Part shown: in pieces, positions 26,660-41,342 of the stretch | Layout of the letters: each line of letters starts with the position of its first letter | Position numbering within the stretch: the stretch's first letter is position 1 | Assembly: GCA_932294295.1 (NCBI GenBank) | Contig: OW028575.1 | Span: 15,690,058-15,754,057, forward strand | Direction of reading: 5' to 3' | DNA from: Alitta virens | Lineage: Eukaryota; Annelida; Polychaeta; Phyllodocida; Nereididae | DNA: 64,000 bases | Program-made: the position numbers and the translations under genes | The notes under the pieces: model-generated | Seen by the model: only the letters and a program-made list of their open reading frames with translations | Told to the model about the DNA's origin: nothing | Databases searched by the model: none

Positions 26660-29600
26660 GTCGATACTGAATGAATCTGAAGGAGAGGGTAAAGACCTGC
26701 CAACAAAAATTCACAATTTATTTTTACATTTCTTTTCTCCTCTTTTTACGTCTTTTTCTAGATGAAGTAGAATCCTTCACTACACAAGGTTCTGAGGAAC
26801 GACGGATGTTTTGATGATGATTTTATGCTCCTAAATTTGAATGAAAACTTCGCACAATGGACCTTTTATTTTCTTGTCCATCCCAATAATTTTGTGCGTC
26901 GTCAAAAAAGTTTCATAGTTTTTATGTCCATGGGCTTGCAAAATCTAGAACATAGACAGACTGAATAAATTACATGGATATTTTGTAAACACGATGAACT
27001 TAGAATCACATACTTCTGACGACTGTATTTTAAAATTTAAATGAGGCTGGTGATCCCCAAGTGCTGTCACCTCATAAATTCAAGTGAATGGTTAGATACT
27101 ACATAAGTGTTAAATATGGACAGATAAGAGGCCAATAAGAGACCAATGATGCTTTGGTTTTTCAAATCTTCACAACTGTTGGCGCCAATTTCTCCACTCC
27201 TTGAGCAGGTGATAGCTGGGGCCTGGGGCTGCTGGGAGATGCCTATCTCTCCCGTGGTCAACTCTCAGCCTCATCAACCAGCAATCCAGCCCCTAATAAG
27301 CCCAACGTCGTCCACTTATGAACCATCACAATTAATTGACCGTGAAATAGAAGGTGGATTGAAAGAGTCCTGAGATCGAAATCTGAGCTCAATCCTCAGG
27401 GTCCCAATAGCTCTGACTATGGAACATTTGCTCCAGGCCTATCTGACCTATTCTATCAAATCTTTCGGCCTTGTTGACTAAAGAGGTTGCAAATTTTGAA
27501 CGACCTTTGACCCAGCCCTAAACGAAGAATACAATCAATCATGGCCAATGTATGTTCGTGTTTGACTTTTAACCTGAGTTTTTGATGTTGACAACTTCAA
27601 ACCCACTGATCTTTGTTGCTGTTTTAGAAGGTTTATTAAAACATGACCATACACAAGACTTGTCAGCAATTTTCTTTCAATCTTTGAAAGTGTAACACAT
27701 TTGGAAGACAGAAAATTTAAGAAAAATATTCCAAACATAATCCCAAATTTCCTTTCAGATATACAGTGTACATACAGTAACACTTAGTGGAGAGACTTAA
27801 ATCCAACACTATATTTCACTGATCATGCACCACAACATTAGGCACTGTACAATGTGGGATGGCACCATGCTTTAGACAGTATCGTTTAATAACCTGCATG
27901 ACTTGACGACCACCGCTGACATATCACCAAGCCATGCCACGTTTGGGGAGATAAGAGAGGATAAGTAGTGGTTACCTATGCAATAGTTTAACCTTAGCTT
28001 GTCAGTGGTGGCCACCAGCATAAGGGTCAGGATCGTGTGTCCAGTGTAATGGCTATTGCATGGTCACTAGACTCACTACATGGTGGTCTTGGCTCAGTGT
28101 TTGGTCAACTGGTCGCTGGATGGTCTCTGCATGCCCTTCTTGTCAGATAAGCAGGAGATAAGGTTGATCTACTGAACATCCACGCCCATTTTGTGGCCAC
28201 TCTGCCCACTCTGCCCCCACTGTCCCCCATTTGGGATCAAGTGTCCACTTGGTATTATATTGACCAAGGATGACCACTATGTTCTCGTGTCCAGTCTTTG
28301 ACCACAAGACAAATATCTTTGTAAATTGGCACAGGGCTTTTTATTACTGGTAATGGAAATTTATACATTTAATTATACTCTATGCTAATTATACAAAATA
28401 AAATGTATGAGGACATCTTTTGCCATATTGAATGAGTAACATAGAACTGACGCGCAATGTTTTTCACAAGTCAAAGTCAAACCATTGAACAGATCATTGG
28501 ATTTACTTTATGTATAGCTTTGTTTACCATTTTCCCGTTGCTACTTCTGCTCATATATATACACACTGTATAACATTTTAAGCAGATGTTCATGATGTCA
28601 TGAAGTTAACATTTGCTCTTTAAAAACTGGGACAATAGCTGAATAATGAAAAGCCACCTCATACACAATACTGAATCTAAGCTGAATTGATGTACACAGC
28701 AAATACCATAGAAACCTGTATTTATTGATGTGACCATCTCATGTTTTTCGCGTCATTTCGGCCTTGGACCAAAGAGGTAGCAACCCCTTACCTTGATTAG
28801 TTTAAAGGGGTTCTTCGATTGAAATCTTCATCAACATTGTTCAACAATAATCCAAAGGCTTGAATGCAATCATTTCAGCATCAAGCATAAAAACTTTAAA
28901 AAGTACGTAATAAATCTTTGTTGAAATTTAGCATGAAGTACATAAAGCAAACTAGACCCTTGAGAGTGCATCTTACTCTTCATGAGTGAACTTATGCAAC
29001 AGTCACTTGTGAGATGTAAGTCGGATAATTACCACTGTCAATTGGCCAGCTACTTAGGGAATATATACAGAAATGGAAAAATTGCAGACGAGGGAGAGAA
29101 CGGTCATAAAAATCAACACAATATGACATAAGTCCAACTCTATAGTCAGTGTGTGGCCAAATCAATGCACAATGCAATCATGTAATGCATTGAACCCTGC
29201 ATCCCACTGGAGGTGTTAGGTTATGTAATAACTTATAATGTATTGCCCTTAATAACCATATACAGTCACTGATTACAGTGTAGCTGTCAACGAAGAGATT
29301 TGGATGTTTCATGCAAAAGTATCAGTCCTATATCAAATCATTGTTGGTTACAGTACATGTGTATGTCTTTGTGTATGTCTTTCATTATTTCAATAAATGT
29401 ACATCATTCACCACGTCAGTTGGTATAGTTTTCTAACACTGGTCCATTGAGGGTGTCAAAAGCAAGTCTAGTGGGAAGATAAAAATGTGCCTTGCTTTGT
29501 GCATATATTCCATAAAGTGCCATCCGCAATGTAATGGACCAACAGTGAATATTACTTTGCGGATGGTATCGTTTGGAAATTTCAAAACCTGTAGAGGCAA

Positions 29601-31260
29601 AACCACACCCAAACCAAAGCACATTAACAATATTGGAAGGTTGCGGGAATATATCGTTATGCTACATCATGGAAAGGTGGAGACACGTACTTTGTCACTT
29701 TTGACCTTATGTGGTATAAAGTGTGCACATGGGCAAATACTTCGAGTGCAATTTTCTTTGCATGTCCTGGGGCTGCAGATCTGTTTGGAGTGGCAGTGGA
29801 TATAATTGGCAGGATATGTGACCACAAGTTTGTTTTGGGAGCTAATAAGACAGTTCTTGTGGCTACTGTTTGTAAAATCCGTGTAATAAGGGGGAGCCAA
29901 GTCATAAAATTCAGGCGGGGAATGCTGACTGCGGGGGTGACTCGGCGGGGAGCTGGCACCGAGGGAGTCTGCCCGTCAGGGGTTCGGCGCCCTCCTCAAG
30001 ACGCGTGCCTGCCCAGGACATCGTTATAAACCCCACTCTTACGCACCCTAACCTATAATTAGAGCAAATAGGTATTTGACTTGTGGAATGAGTTGCTATT
30101 TACCTAATCAAACTCACACATAATGCCCCCGTTGCCACGAGGGACTGCCAGTGGCTGTCTAAAGTGATGATCCTAGGGTCACAGTAATTTCCTCAGTCTC
30201 AGCAACCCCAATCATCTCAACAGGGGGTCATGCTTAAGATACTCCCAGTGTCATCATTCCTGTTGATTGCATCAAAACCATGTCGCCAGAAGATCTCACT
30301 AAACATCCACGCAGCGTGATGCCAATCTCGAGAAACTGCCATACACTTAGTGCATTGTAACAGTTCCATCAACAAGCAAATAAACTCAGCATGGAGCTCT
30401 TTCGTGAAACAACCCAAAATCTTGATTAGTCGTGAGTCCCTGGACAACACTTTAGATTGTAACCCATAATTTTGAGATGATATTGTATGTAGGCAGTTAT
30501 TATGTGGAGGTTTTTAATTTCAAGCAGTAATTACTTTTGCATGTATTTGAATTAGGAATGGGAACGTAGCGCTACTAGTTATTTTCAGACATAATACATC
30601 ATTATTATTGCACTGAAAAAAATTCACTTAGAAAAGGGTCATAACTATAACATGACTTTCTAATTTAATTCAAGATACAAACTAAATACTGTTTATATCT
30701 ATCTTTCTATCTGTTTGGTTTTTTTTTTTCTATGAAAAAAATGAAAGAAAATAAAAAACTTTTTTTTTATCAGCTGCTTTAAAAAAAAAAATTAAACAAT
30801 GTATCAAGGCTATTGTATGTAGGCAGTTATTCAGTTGAGGTTTCTTACCAAGGGTATATATCCATACAGTGGCCCAGTTCATTACTGAACACACTGAGGT
30901 GCCAATGTAACCCCAAATTATAGGCGGGGGGGGGGGGGCATGGGGGTTGGGCTGGATGGCTTGGCAAGTGATGCAATTATGCAGATTACACACAGTTGTC
31001 TTAAAATGAGCGTCTGCCGAGAATAGTATCTACTTCTTTTGCAAATCTCAGGGGAGGTTGGGGGTAGAAAAAGGAAAGTGTTATTTGTGAGGGTAATCCC
31101 CAGAGACCCCCTGCCATGTAAGTACAGTCATTTCATGGTAGGAGTAGTTAACTGCAGCAGCACCTGTGAGATGCTTAGGAGCAAGCCAGGCAGGATGATT
31201 AGGCTGACAGGGAAAGTCATTTATCAAACTCAATGGCTTCTGGCCAATTGTTAGCCAAGT
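26660..31260. other. Gene-free stretch
   Basis: No supportable exon. TGGTCA-rich DNA at 28.0-28.3 kb, a small imperfect hairpin at 29520-29566 and poly(T)/poly(G) runs at 30.72-30.94 kb. Overlapping frames on both strands at 29.66-30.03 kb have no family features. Confidence 0.35.
29520..29566. other. Small hairpin with 10-bp arms
   Basis: CCATCCGCAA (29520-29529) pairs with TTGCGGATGG (29557-29566) across a 27-nt loop. Not recognised as a known microRNA. Confidence 0.35.
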
Positions 31261-31267
31261 CTGACGT

Positions 31268-31690
31268 CGTGTGCCTCAAATTGACCCAGCAAAATGCCCA
31301 CGTGCCGCCATATTGTCTGTTTTGTCTGAGCAGACGATAATCGCGTGGCGCCCGAGACTTTTAGCGCGTGGGCGAAGACTGGATTCGGCGACCCCTGGAT
31401 CCGCTCGCTTGATCCCCGCCCCGCCGGATCCGTTGCCCCTGTCGGCCGCAGCCCACATTTCCTGGACAACCCCATCAACAAAAGATAATACCCCTTTTGA
31501 CAAATCGCAGCGCCCCCCATCGACGCCTTTGTCTAAAGTCAAAGGGCGCGCTCCTTGTTGCAAATGTTGTTGAACAGTGTTTTGCAGATCCTGGGCAAAA
31601 TGAAAACATTCAGCCAACCAAAACAAACATAGCTTCGCTTGTGTTGGCTCGGGCAATGGTCGTTTGTCATTGGAAGCGTTCTGCAATCAA
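31268..31690. promoter_or_regulatory. CpG-rich islet with YY1 and CTCF-like words
   Basis: Much richer in CpG and GC than its flanks. It holds GCCGCCATATTG at 31304-31315 (a perfect minus-strand YY1 word) and AGCGCCCCCCA near 31509. It is open on the minus strand for 136 codons, but I see no domain, signal or splice site, so it is left as a regulatory or promoter-like islet. Confidence 0.35.
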
Positions 31691-33293
31691 ACTGGCGTCT
31701 TGTGTGGCATGACTAGGTAGATCATGATTTACTACTAGCTTGGAAAAACTATAGTTTGATCCTTCCGACTTTCTGAACGGGTCTTCGTGTGATCAGCTGT
31801 AGGCTGTGATAGCCCTACATGTACAATTTGCTCAAGTAAATGGCATATCGGAGCCACTAAGCATGTGACAATGATAGTTTCAATCTTGCTTAATAATGTA
31901 TGAGACAATTTGCGTGCTTTTGATTAAAGCTTGGACAACTAGAGACCAATATTAAAGTATGTACTATGTCAACAATTAAGTCGATCGCTCGCGCCATCTA
32001 TAACAGGAGAAATACCTTAATCGAGAGCAACTGTAGCTTGTAGACTGTACTTGTCACTATAAGTGTAATTGAACAGAGAAAGTTCATTAAATAATTTTGC
32101 TCCTCATCATTTAACAAGTCACACATATTGTCCTCTATCCAAACCAGTCTCCATTTATCGTTTCGTTTGGAAAACCTGGCCCAACTCCCACATCGAAATG
32201 CCCTATGTTATACTGGCTGAGTTTTGGATTTTTTAACGTGGATCATGAGAGATCATGAGAGATCATCAGAGATCATCAGAGGTGCTGGTGCTCACTGAAG
32301 GATGGCTAACACGAATTTGCTCCCAAAACTGCAATTGGAACCTAAATATTGGATTTACAATTATGGATTGGAATGGATAGCTTTCGATTGTTGTCTGATG
32401 CATTATATGTAATCACATCATCAGTAACCCTCGTTGTTAAGACAAATATTTGATAATTGTGAACTTTGTTTGAGCAACGTTATGTCCGCTTCGGAACAGA
32501 TGTCAGGCTTGATTTACAGGAAATTTAAATTGCCAGTTTCAGGTGTTAAATTAGTATTGATACCACCCCCCCCCCCCCGCCCCTGCCCTACCTGTCAAAG
32601 AAATCCATGCTACAATTGTAATTTTCTAGTTTGGGAACATGACACATTGCGAAAAAATATGTTCTTTGTGTTGCAGAAATCAATTTTCTGTGACCAGTAG
32701 CTTTAGACTGCAATAAAACCAGATAGGTGTCAGCACCAGACAGACAAAGTTTTTGCTACTGCCCTCTACAGGAAAACCAGCATACGAATTGAATCTTAGG
32801 TTCGAAATACTCACGACTCTTTAAGTACAGTATGCTTCTTTGACAATTATTTCACAATCCAGTGACTAACCTTGGACGAAACTAATACAACACTGTTGCA
32901 GATCAGAACAGCAAACTTCACACTGGATTTAGTAAAATAGAGTGTTAACTGCTAATAAACTGTTTTTATGAAGCTTCCTTGTTTCTTTAGGCAAATTTAT
33001 GCTAACAACTGTGACATCATGTTCTCAGAATCAATTGAAAAATGAATAGCGATTCTTAAGAAACCTCATGAACCATGCCTATCTTGATGTCGCCTTGTTT
33101 GTGCTGATATTACTTTTGAAGAACAGGTTAGTGAGTTACGTAAAGTACTCGAACGTATTTAGTTGATAACCTTTATGTCAGGGCAGTTACCATTTGATAC
33201 TGTACTCTATAAAAGATTTCTTAAGTTTTTCCTTAACGGTATTTCTATTCGTAATTCAACTGTACAGAATATTTTATTGTCTGCGAGCTTGAG
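31691..33293. other. Gene-free stretch
   Basis: AT-rich; nothing recognised apart from the decamer repeat at 32241 and a poly(C) run near 32566. Confidence 0.4.
32241..32280 (+). repeat. Decamer tandem repeat, 4 copies
   Basis: GATCATGAGA twice, then GATCATCAGA twice, with an exact 10-bp period. Confidence 0.9.
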
Positions 33294-33451
33294 AGGCCTA
33301 AGGTAGCATGAAAAAGAAATTCCAAAATACCTGTATAGTATGAATTATTGTAATTCATTGATCACAATTGTCAGGCCTAAGGTAGCATGAAAAAGAAATT
33401 CCAAAATACCTGTATAGTATGAATTATTGTAATTCATTGATCACAATTGTC
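33294..33451 (+). repeat. 79-bp perfect tandem duplication
   Basis: AGGCCTAAGGTAGCATGAAA starts at 33294 and again at 33373; the two units appear identical. It lies just downstream of the Ly6-like gene's poly(A) signal. Confidence 0.9.
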
Positions 33452-33529
33452 AGGTCACTTGTCTTACAAGCCTATTTTTGAATGGAAGCAATTGCATAAA
33501 TAAAAATAAATCTCTTTTGTTCAATGCGA

Positions 33530-33535
33530 TTTATT
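33530..33535 (-). terminator. Poly(A) signal of the Ly6-like gene
   Basis: AATAAA on the minus strand about 90 nt past the stop. It is the only perfect hexamer seen between the stop and this point. Confidence 0.55.
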
Positions 33536-33621
33536 CAATACACAAGAAATATTAATTTAAGCCTTCCTGTTTATGATTAACAACTTTTACTGCAAATCAA
33601 AATTAGGCTTGGATGATATGT

Positions 33622-35937
<2,316 letters not shown>

Positions 35938-36908
35938 GGTGTCAGTCTTTCAGTTTTACTGGCTACTTCTATTGACGCAATAGCGTGGTATGTTGAACCA
36001 AGATTCTGTCAGTTCTGTTAACAACAGGTTGAATAAATATTGTGTGGATGGCATACACGGATCAGTGCAAACTATCATCAATTCATATCATTGAAAATGA
36101 GTAATTAGGTTTTCATCGGAGATGAATAAGACATTCAGTGATAACATTAACAATTTTTAGGAAGTAAAAAGTGGAATTGCTGATTCATTGTATGAAAATG
36201 ATGATTGTGGAAAAATAACACCATGTCAAGATTAGTAATAGTGTGTGAACTCATTATTTATCAGCATAAAAGAGATTCAGGTAGATAGGAAGGCTGTAAT
36301 ACTGTGGGAACATATTGTCCCATGAAACAATAGAAAGACTGCAGCTTGGCCCTCATTCTGTGAACTGAGACGCAAAAGAGGGCAATGCTTGCTTTGCTAG
36401 CAAAACGCTGACTTTTCGCTTATCACTTATCAGCATTATTTTGAAGAAAAATAAATGCCCATCCCACAAAAGTTGCAATGACATGCCACTGATATCATAC
36501 ATAGAGAAACTGTGTACCAGGAAGTGTTTGCGATATCATGGTACCATGGTACTCTTATGGAATAGTCTTGGTCATATATTTTCATGAAGACCTCCTGTCT
36601 GCTCCAAACGTTTTGATGACCACCTCAAAGTCTAGTCCTAAACCTATGACAAGCACTGTGGAAAATAGAAAAAAAGGTGCCACATAGAACCCATTTTGGT
36701 TGTTCTGCTTGTCACAAATACAGAACCCTACAAGGACCCACTACTATGTATTGAGAAGAATCCTATACCATGGTATTTCAAGGGACCTTGAGGTTTTTTG
36801 AATACATTGATATATATGTAAAAGTCAAAATCAAATAAGTAATATTTAAAGACTCCTGCAAAAAAAACACCAAAAAAACCATGGATTCGAACACACGCAA
36901 GTTGTAGC
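35938..36908. other. Upstream flank of the Ly6-like gene
   Basis: AT-rich, no exon or recognised repeat. Its promoter should lie here on the minus strand, but no clear TATA box or CpG island is seen. Confidence 0.35.
35971..35981. promoter_or_regulatory. C/EBP-ATF-like site upstream of the Ly6-like start
   Basis: ATTGACGCAAT, close to the C/EBP palindrome ATTGCGCAAT, lies about 35 bp upstream of the predicted ATG. It is a single motif match, so the support is weak. Confidence 0.2.
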
Positions 36909-37341
36909 TAAAGCCCCAGTCACACTAGCCGGTTTTGCCGTAGTGAACCCGTAGTATTACGCAATTGTTACGCAACCGGCTACCCGGCTCCAACCTGGCG
37001 GCTACAAAACAGCTACCCGTGGATACCCGGCGATACCCGGCGATACCCGTGGGACCCGTGGGACCCGTAGCCAAGCCGGGAGTTTTGGGCCCGGTAGAAA
37101 ATCTCCCGGGTGTCCAAAAAATGAAAAATACCCGTGGAAGCCGGCGGGTGACCCGTAGAAGCCGGCGGGTGACCCGTAGAAGCCGGCGGGTTATCCGTCC
37201 CTAATTTTACCCGTAGTAAAGCCGGCGGCTTGTTCAGGGGTTCTACGGGTGACTTGCCAGGTTCTACGGGTAACCCGCCGGCTTTTTGCTACCAGCGTCA
37301 GCGTAGGCGGGGGGGGGGGGGGTGTTGTATATACTTTAAAA

Positions 37342-37603
37342 GGCTGCTGCTCCTCTAATATTAGTCCGATTTTCGTCAAATAAAGACTGAATAGTAGTAT
37401 AGTTCATACTGATTCCATACATGTTATAAAGCGAGATATTCGTCTGAAAAGGCAGGTTGGCGGCAAACACTTGTGTCAAAAAGCTGCTGCTCCCTTAATA
37501 TTAGCCTGATTTTCGTCAAATAATATTGGATTGTAGTATAGTTCATACTGAATCCATACATGTTTTCTGATCGAAAACAGACCAAATATTAAGCGAGATA
37601 TTC
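37342..37603 (+). repeat. Internal modules of the TIR element
   Basis: Two diverged copies (from about 37342 and 37481) of a module: GCTGCTGCTCC, TAATATTAGYCYGATTTTCG, GTAGTATAGTTCATACTGA, CCATACATGTT and GCGAGATATTC. Others start near 38868, 39948, 40097 and 40321, with an inverted fragment at 40764-40815. Confidence 0.75.
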
Positions 37604-38130
37604 TTTTTTATATAATAAGCAAATAAATCTATCTGTCTCTCTAAACTAATATCTACATTTATGCCCAGTATACCTTATTAATTTTCCTCACCTTATCTAT
37701 TACATACTGCCATGATGCAAGATGTACAAAGGGTGCTGGACTGATGCTTTTCTCTTTGGCATTTTCAAAGTGTACAATCAAATAGTTTTGACCATCATAT
37801 ATAAAATGTTTGGATGAGCTTTATTGCAATTCATTTCTACTCATTCTGCCAACTGGCCAATGGGAAGGACTTTTCCTTGGGTTTTGTAAAAGTCAATTAA
37901 CCTATATATGTAATAGCAATCTGCCGTGACTGTTATGTCAATTGCTATTAGCATTTTGAATGTTACAAAAAATGGGGTAAATCATGCTTTTTCATGATTG
38001 ATCACAAGCAATAATTGAAATTCTGAATTGCAACTGATTCCTGTTTATTATGCATATTAAAGCGGGAGATTGTCTATAATTTGTTTTGATCATGGATGGA
38101 ACATGCAATATCAATTTATATTCCAGTTGG

Positions 38131-38368
38131 ATTATTTTCAGAAACAACAACAAGAACAAAATATTAATAATTTATATAAAATGAAATAAATATCTAATAT
38201 GATTACTCTTACTAGAGTATATCTATCAATAGATAGTTTCTATCATTGTATTATTTTCAGAAACAACAACAAGAACGAAATATTAATAATTTATATAAAA
38301 TGAAATAAATATCTAATATGATTACTCTTACTAGAGTATATCTATCTATAGATAGTTTCTATCATTGT
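38131..38368 (+). repeat. 119-bp tandem duplication in the element core
   Basis: ATTATTTTCAGAAACAACAA starts at 38131 and 38250. The two units differ at only a few positions. Confidence 0.9.
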
Positions 38369-39475
38369 TTTATTTTCATTTTTTATTGATTACGATTCAA
38401 TGAATTATTGATAGTAACGTATTATTAGGTGAAGATCTTATAACTATCTGTCTATCTGTCTATCTACATATCTACATATCTATACTCTATGAGGTATTAC
38501 TAACTTTATTAACAAGAATATTCTTGTTTTTGCCTAGTATACTCCATTAATTTTCCTCACCTTATCTATTATATAAATTTTATTTGACGAAAATCGGACT
38601 ATATACAATTCATTATGACCGTTATACTAAATGACAATTGACACTCAGATATGTGTGATGTTCAAAGTGGTTTTTTTAAAATTGTGAATTGAATAGGACA
38701 TGACATTAAACCTGTAATCCAGGTTAATTGCAATTGACTAATGACAATTAACCTTTGTGAATGACTTCTTTACATTTGGATTACTTATGTTATGATAGCT
38801 CATGTCTCACAATGTTATCATTGTTTTATTTTCATTTTTTATTGATTTTTTTATATACTTTAAAAGGCTGCTGCTCCCCTAATATTAGTCCGATTTTCGT
38901 CAAATAAAGACTGAATTGTTCAGGGAAATGTGTAGAATTTATATAATAGTTTAACCGTGGAAGCCGGCGGGTTACTCCTATTACCCGTCGGCTTACTCCT
39001 AGGACCCGTAGAACCCGCCAAGTAACCCGTAGAACCTGCCGAGTCACCCGTAGAACCCGCCGAGTCACCCGCCGAGTGACTAGTAGAACCCGCCGAGTCA
39101 CCCATAGAACCCTTTTTGCCGCCAGAATCCGTCGCCAACCCGGCAAAAAAAGCTGTTACATAACCGTTACGTCACTCTACGGGTTCACTACGGCTAAAAC
39201 AGCTAGTTGTGACTGGGGCTTTAATAAGTTGTGCCCATGGCAATCACAAGCCAATGTGTTATCAATGAGCTACAGACAGCTGATTCCTTTAATTGGAATC
39301 ATAGCCTATTGATTACAGGCCATAACGGGCCAACTTACAAAAACTGTAAATAGAAGTGCTGCTTATTCTGATCCTTGGAGTAATGACAAGAGTTCAATTC
39401 TCACTCCTTCCCAATTTTTCGAAACTGAAGATAGATATGAAAATTATATGACAGCATTGAACGGTATAAAGCGTT

Positions 39476-41117
39476 AAGCCACTGTCACACGAGCCGGTTT
39501 TGCCGTAGTGAACCCGTAGTATTACGTAATAGTTGCGGAAATCGCTACCCGGCTCCAAGCCGGCGGCCCCAATACGGCCACCCGTGGATACCCGGCAAGC
39601 ACCCGTGGGACCCTTGGCCAAGCCGCGAAACCCGGCCCCGGTAGCCGGTTGTGCCATGCTTGCATGGCACAATCGTAGAAATCTCACAGGTGTAAAAAAA
39701 AAAAAAATACCCGTGGAAGCCGGCTGGTGACCCGTGAAAGCCGGCGGGTGGCCCGTAGAACCCGGCAAATTATCCGGCCCTAATTTCACCCCGGCGGCTT
39801 GTTGAGGGGTTCTACGGGTAACCCGGCAGCTTTCACGGGTAACCCGGCGGCTTTCACGGGTAACCCGGCGGCTTTCACGGGTAACCCGCCAGCTTTTTGC
39901 TACCAGCGTCAGCGTAGGCAGGGAGAGGGGGTTGTATATACTTTAAAAGGTTGCTGCTCCTCTAATATTAGTCCGATTTTCCTCAAATAAAGACTGAATG
40001 GCAGTATAGCTCATACTGATTCCATACGTATTTTCGGATTAAAAAAAACCCCGAATAGTAAGCGAGATATTTGTCTGAGAAGGCAGTTGTCTTGCGGCGG
40101 CTGCTGCTCCATTTATATTAATCCGATTTTCGTAAAATTAGGAATGAATTGTAGTATAAATCATACTGATTCCATACGTGTTTTCGGATTGAAAATAGAC
40201 CAAATATTAAGCGAGATATTCGTCTGAGAAAGTAGCTAAGTTGGCGGAGGCAAACAGTGGTGCTCTCGCAGACGTACGCGCCCTGACTGTATCAATGCAG
40301 GAAGGGCTGAGCGCTTCTTTAAAATGCTGCTGCTCCCCTAATATTAGTCCGATTTTCGTCAAATTAAAACTGTATTGTAGCATAGTTCATACTGATTCCA
40401 TCATGTTTTCGGATTAAAAATAAACCAAATTTTAAGCGAAATATTCATCTGAGAATGCAGTTCTCTGGCGGCGGCCAGGTGTTCTGTGTATGGTCATGAC
40501 TTTGAAAGGTGTGGTCAATATTTTTGACCATGATATATATACATTGTTTGGATGAGCTTTATTGCAATTCATTTCTACTCATTCTGCCAACTGCCATGAC
40601 CGTTATGTCAATTGCTATTAGCATTTTGAATGATACAAAGAATGGGTGTAGAGAATACAGCAAATGCTCAATACATGTGTCAATTGCCTAATTGCCTAAA
40701 TTGGGGTTCTTTGACCTGTCATTTCATAGTTTGTTCAAAGATGACACAGTAATATGACATTGTTCTTATTTAACGAAAATCGGACTAATATTAGGGGAGC
40801 AGCAGCCTTTTAAAGTATACTCCTGGAAGCTGCGAGTTACTCCTACTACTCGCCGGCTTACTCCTACAACTCGGCGAGTAACCCGTAGAACCCGCCGAGT
40901 CACCCGTGGAACCCACTGAGTCACCCGTGGAACCCGCCGAGGCACCCGTGAAAGCCGGCGGGTAACCCGGCGGGTAACCCGTAGCACCCGGCGGGTGCTG
41001 CCCCGCCCCTTTTTGCTGCCAGAACCTGCCGCCAAATCGGCGGAAAGAGCTGTTACATAACCGTTACGTCACTCTACGGGTTCACTACGGCAAAACCGGC
41101 TCGTGTGACAGTGGCTT
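39476..41117. mobile_element. TIR/fold-back DNA element, copy 2 (about 1.6 kb)
   Basis: Terminal inverted repeats start AAGCCACTGTCACACGAGCC and are identical for 44 bp. This near-perfection suggests recent activity or gene conversion. A TTA-like border is present on both sides. The arms carry 21-bp GC-rich units (CTTTCACGGGTAACCCGGCGG at 39828-39895; opposite-sense units at 40870-40990). The core matches copy 1 but lacks about 66 bp between two CTGCC words (compare 37863-37925 with 40590-40600), so one copy is a deletion derivative of the other's type. No transposase. Confidence 0.85.
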
Positions 41118-41342
41118 TACAGGGGGACTGTCATCGAAAACAATATTTGGTCTAAGGTGAGCTACATGAGTGGTCTTAAGACCTGCTGGCAGATGAGGTT
41201 CAACTGTAGATGTAAATCATGTGATATTGATTCTCACTCAGAAAAATTTCTTCTGCAGTTGAAGAATTTTGTCGCATCGGTGTTTTTAAATGCAAAAACT
41301 CAGCATCAACTTACTTGAACCCCAAAATTTAAAATATGTAAG

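Larger units (their letters stand above)
36911..39221. mobile_element. TIR/fold-back DNA element, copy 1 (about 2.3 kb)
   Basis: The left end AAGCCCCAGTCACACTAGCC and right end (reverse complement AAGCCCCAGTCACAACTAGC) form inverted repeats of about 45 bp that continue into CCGTAGTGAACCCGTAG. TA borders both ends. Inside each arm are short GC-rich tandem units (for example CCCGTAGAAGCCGGCGGGTG at 37130-37195). The right arm has related units in the opposite sense (39000-39110), so the arms fold back on each other. The AT-rich core carries repeated CTAATATTAGTCCGATTTTC modules. No transposase frame, so it is non-autonomous. Confidence 0.85.

Noticed and set aside
29657..30029. Overlapping frames on both strands of about 100 codons
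   Set aside because: Both strands are open equally and neither shows domain, signal or splice features.
37010..37200. Evenly repeated GC-rich units resembling a CRISPR array
   Set aside because: No unique spacers; the units are contiguous tandem repeats inside a eukaryotic TIR element.
39394..39789. 131-codon minus-strand frame
   Set aside because: Crosses the end and GC-rich arm of TIR element copy 2; no transposase features.
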